NCBI GenBank assembly: GCA_023053545.1
Contig: JAKZAN010000006.1
Span: 8,133,851-8,197,850, forward strand
Source of the DNA: Lepidurus packardi
Lineage: Eukaryota > Arthropoda > Branchiopoda > Notostraca > Triopsidae
DNA: 64,000 nt
Direction of reading: 5' to 3'
Part shown: positions 60,801-64,000 of the stretch, piece after piece
Numbering within the stretch: the first letter of the stretch is position 1
Layout: every line of letters begins with the position of its first letter
Made by a program: the position numbers and the translations under genes
The notes under the pieces: generated by a model
What the model saw: only the letters and a program-made list of their open reading frames with translations
Database searches by the model: none
What the model was told of the DNA's origin: nothing

Positions 60801-63800
60801 TAGTGGAGCCTCAAGATACGATCGTGACCAAAGACGCCCCGGCCTTATTGGACTGCGCCGCCTTGGGTTCACCCACGCCTACCATCGAATGGAAAAGAGA
60901 CGGACTTCTCCTAAATTTTATAGGAGACCCTCGAAGGTATATAAAACCCTACTTCATTAGCTTTTTCCATTATACTTTTCTTAACTTCTCTTTCCTTGAG
61001 TTCGTTTGTAGAGCTTTCGTGATAGAAATAAGAAGCTGAGTGAACATCGAGCTAAGCAAATTTCACTTCCTTTCTAGGATCAATCTCAGCTCGTTAAAAA
61101 ACAATGTATAATTGGGAATGCAGATTTAATCATATTAAAACAAAATATTTTTTTAAAATGGAAAAAACTTAGTAAGTAATTCAATATCAGAAACGATAAC
61201 GTGCTAACTCTTGTAATTACTGACATGTTTGCAAATTGATGTTGAAAGTAACAAGCAAGTTGTAAAAGTCAAATTCATAAGAAAAACATCTGATTGAAAG
61301 TCTTTTTTGGTATTTTGAGCCCTGACTTGTTATTTTTCTTTTTTTAAAAATGGGATTTCGCCGTCGCCGAGTCTAGCAGCCACCGGTATAGCGCTACTCT
61401 GACGTCAAAGTTGGCACGGCTGCGAGACCTTTTGGCTATTTTATACATTTAATGGCATAAAGGTTTCACAAAAAACTACTTTCATTTTACTAAAAACTAC
61501 TAGTTTTACCAAACTACTTTCACTTACTTGCATTTCGTTTGTCCATAGTGCGTCGTTTTTTTATGGCACACAATAGTTATTTTAACCAAAGCAAGTTATT
61601 TTAACTTACAATGACGTGGAACTGAATTTGGTTAACCTTTCAGCGTACGTGTGATGATAGTCCGCTATAATTTGAAAGTTTATCTAAAAATCATTCAGTG
61701 ATAAGAAAAATCACATCTAGAACTTAAATATGGTAAATGGTTAATGCTGTAGCCCTTCTGAGAATGGACCTTTCTTTGATCAGATAAATGTACAAATTTC
61801 AGTAATGATGATAGTTAAATATAACAAGATTACTTAAATGATGTTCAGTTTGGTTTACATAAAAACGTGTTTAGGTCCCCTTCAGAATGTTCTTTTTAAT
61901 TTGGTCATATTTTCGTACCAAATAATTATTCACTTACAAGTTAGAGCCTTATTACAACCTTCACTTCTCGTACTATTTTTGTATTTTTTTTTTGTTCGGG
62001 GACTAGGCTCCTGGTGTAGATAAACGTGAAATTTCTTATGTTTAATTGCGTAAATTAGACACTAATAAATGCTTTATTTTCGCATACAATTAGATCAATC
62101 CTGTCGAATGGCTCGCTATATTTTAATAGCGTAATCCATACACGTAACGAGCGTCCAGATGAAGGAATCTACCAATGTGTGGCATCTTCACCCACTGTGG
62201 GCCACATCGTTAGCAGAACGGCCAAACTCCAAGTCGCTGGTGAGCTCATTAACATTATTCTGAGTTAAGTTTTATCCCTGTGTCGAATTATCCTCCCTTT
62301 TTGGCTTAACGTCATAAGTATTCTGAAGTCGTCAAGGGACTCGGGCTATGGAACGACGAACGGGGGAGCGATGGGGGGGGGGGGGGGGGGGGGAGGGGGT
62401 TCATGAACCACGTTAGGCAAGCGTTATGAGAAGCTCACGTGCGAGTAATCAACCGCTTGACATGAGTTAGCATAACTTAGGAAAAGCTGAAGCTTGCGCT
62501 TGTCGCAATTCCCATGTGTGCTCCCAGAAAAATAAAATCTGCTTGAAACCCGTTGAGATTTTTCCTTAGATCTGCTCGCGCCGTAATTCATTACCACGTA
62601 AAAGAGAGAGAGAAATAGCCCTTTCATCTATTTTCTTATATTTCGTGATATTTCCTTCAATCCTATTGTAATTCGAAGCTAAAAGTTGTATAAACCGACT
62701 AGAAAGTAGGATTACCTTGAATATATGGAACAATGATGAGGGTGAAGAATTCTTCGATGAATTCTTTGATGTTCGATGTGCATTCTTTGAACAGTGCTCT
62801 CAGGGTATAAAGCATAAGCGTGAGGCTAGGAGATGAGTTTGGGCCTTAAGCGAAATGGACTCAAGAAAATACAGTATTTTTTTTAACAGCTTAGAGCACA
62901 GGCCACCAAAGAAGACACTTAGTCTTAGGAAATAGAGCAAAATATCTAGTTTCAAAATGTATTTCTCTTGGCATCATGCGCGGATTAGTCATTAAGCTAT
63001 TAAAAAGAGATATATAAAAAAATCGGGTCGCTTGGATTTTAACGTCGCAGACGTATCGGTGTCTGTTTTAAGCGTGCGAGTAAACAGTAACAGTGGGAAC
63101 AAGCGCGATAAGTCGTGCCTGATACGTCGATGACGTCATGACCAAAAAACTTTGCATGCCAACAACTCAATTCGACAAAATGAGAAGGAAGTCCATCGGT
63201 TTTCCTAAAAACCCTAACAAGTGATGTTGGTAGCAATTAGCTTCTTAAGCTCTTTTTTATGTACGTTTGCAAGTTGGATTACTTTTAATAGTTGTAACCG
63301 TTAGGAGAAGACTAATGTTTTATTTTCAAATTTGTGTAGTTTTGCCAAGATTTTTGAAAGAGCCCACGGATATTAGTGTACCTCTTGGACATACCGCTCG
63401 ACTGCCCTGTCAAGTCACGGCTACGCCCCCTGCTCTAATCCAGTGGCTCAAGGAAGACCAGCCGTTAGAACTGGATCTCTCACGAATGCTCGTGTTGCCT
63501 TCAGGAGCGCTGGAAATCAGCAGCGTTGTTCCGAGCGACGCAGGCCGATATGCGTGCAACACTACGAGTTTGGATAAACACGCTCTAAGCTCTGCGGCCT
63601 GGATCCGAGTGCTCCCTACGCCACAAGGCAAATATTTTGCTTCTCATATTTTTTTGTTACTTCTTAATTTTAAAATTAATTACACGTGTGTCGTAGCAAA
63701 ACTCCTTTGGAGATAGTAATTTATACAGAGGTTTCTTTTCTAATCATCGTAAATAGAAACCGGGGAAACTGAACCGCCCACGTTTATTGCCGAGCCAAAA

Positions 63801-64000
63801 AATATGGTCGTTTTAGAAGGCAACACCGTCACGTTAGATTGTGCCGCTAATGGAAACCCACGACCTTGGATAACATGGTTGAAGGATGGCAATACTATTG
63901 ATGTCGAGTAAGGACGAAGGGAAGATACATTTTTGGGCTCCGTCCATGGAATTAATTTTTCTTGTTTCTTCGCTTCTGTAGCCATTTGGATAGCCGATTC
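48835..64000 (+). CDS. fra: Netrin receptor, DCC/neogenin/Frazzled family (5' part)
   Basis: Partial model: join(48835..49135,60771..60936,62094..62239,63340..63627,63757..63907,63982..>64000). It is a type I membrane receptor guiding axons towards netrin. Exon 1 gives a long N-terminal stretch and a hydrophobic signal segment (CIALWIITLLASIACTL, about 82-99). Ig1 spans exons 2-3: DPDLGFIVEPQDTIV, LLDCAALGSPTPTIEWKRDG, GIYQCVASSP and SRTAKLQVA. Ig2 is exon 4: LPRFLKEPTDISVPLG, RLPCQVTATPPALIQWLKED and AGRYACNTT. Ig3 starts in exon 5 (PTFIAEPKNMVVLEGN, LDCAANGNPRPWITWLKDG). The paired Cys and the core Trp are present. Order and sequence match neogenin (FYFLVEPVDTLSV, IEWKKDG, GLPRF). The remaining Ig, fibronectin III, membrane and P motifs lie beyond the window. 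The intron after exon 4 uses a GC donor. Confidence 0.9.
51546..51560 (+). repeat. Poly-G tract (15 G)
   Basis: Uninterrupted run of 15 G in a purine-rich stretch of the first netrin-receptor intron; possible G-quadruplex former. Confidence 0.9.
54371..54410 (+). repeat. 10-bp tandem repeat
   Basis: Four tandem units of consensus TGGTTCTTCG; the third has TGATTC and the fourth diverges (TGGTTATTCT). It lies in the first intron of the netrin receptor. Confidence 0.75.
55867..56065 (+). repeat. Dispersed repeat, copy 1
   Basis: This stretch shares an ordered series of blocks with copy 2 at about 63041-63215: ACGTC-CAGACGT-TC-GTGTCT, AACAAGC-CG-TAAG, TGACCAAAAA, GCATG, AACTC, AATT and TTTCCTAAA. 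Similarity is patchy with indels, which fits an old mobile sequence. The family is unknown. Confidence 0.55.
60937..62093 (+). other. Netrin receptor intron 2
   Basis: This 1.16-kb AT-rich intron splits Ig1. No coding content or structured repeat was recognised apart from short A/T runs. Confidence 0.7.
62373..62393 (+). repeat. Poly-G tract (21 G)
   Basis: Run of 21 G, then one A and five more G. Strong candidate for a G-quadruplex and for sequencing-length error. Confidence 0.9.
63041..63215 (+). repeat. Dispersed repeat, copy 2
   Basis: Same-orientation partner of the copy at 55867-56065, in netrin-receptor intron 3, with the shared blocks listed there. Confidence 0.55.

Larger units (their letters stand above)
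62240..63339 (+). other. Netrin receptor intron 3
   Basis: This 1.1-kb intron lies between Ig1 and Ig2. It contains the poly-G tract at 62373-62393 and copy 2 of the dispersed repeat. Confidence 0.7.

Overview
The window is nuclear DNA of an intron-rich animal, most likely a non-dipteran arthropod (crustacean or similar). Many introns are only 46-100 bases long. Gene models obey GT-AG rules, with one GC-AG exception. A block of TTAGG pentamers, the ancestral arthropod telomere unit, is present. The histidine decarboxylase, tachykinin receptor and Frazzled-like proteins resemble those of arthropods. All exon models were built by hand from reading frames, splice signals and remembered family sequences; no search or transcript was available.

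Layout. At 1-637 is the 3' end of an unrecognised gene (+). A TMEM72-like four-pass membrane protein (+, 995-2269) lies tail to tail with prefoldin subunit 1 (-, 2419-3151). A transposon-rich gap (3152-6102) holds an interstitial TTAGG block and a decayed hAT element. Methionine aminopeptidase 1 (+, 6103-7606) is tail to tail with a TBC1D10-type Rab GAP (-, 8004-9912). A tachykinin-type GPCR (-, 10880-21621) has large introns, one of which carries a 497-base near-perfect inverted repeat. After about 5.6 kb without a recognisable gene come MKS1 (-, 27274-29132) and, head to head with it, mitochondrial methionyl-tRNA synthetase (+, 29868-32100). A gap of about 4.8 kb precedes histidine decarboxylase (+, 36884-41948). 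Pyrroline-5-carboxylate reductase (-, 42430-43617) is head to head with the myosin chaperone UNC-45 (+, 44140-48037). The last gene is the 5' part of a DCC/neogenin/Frazzled netrin receptor (+, 48835 to the window end), whose first intron is 11.6 kb.

The genes do not form one pathway. They mix housekeeping functions (PFDN1, METAP1, MARS2, P5CR), cilium (MKS1), muscle chaperone (UNC-45), membrane traffic (TBC1D10) and neural signalling (tachykinin receptor, HDC, netrin receptor). Housekeeping genes are compact and closely packed, often in tail-to-tail or head-to-head pairs. The neural receptors occupy the large-intron territory. No CRISPR array, operon, convincing tRNA or rRNA gene was seen.

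The strongest unexplained structures are the 497-base inverted repeat inside the tachykinin receptor, the TTAGG block beside the hAT element, a 42-base palindrome at 22893, two stop-free 3n introns (MKS1, UNC-45) whose retention would stay in frame, a GC-AG intron in the netrin receptor, and a diverged dispersed repeat present twice in netrin-receptor introns.
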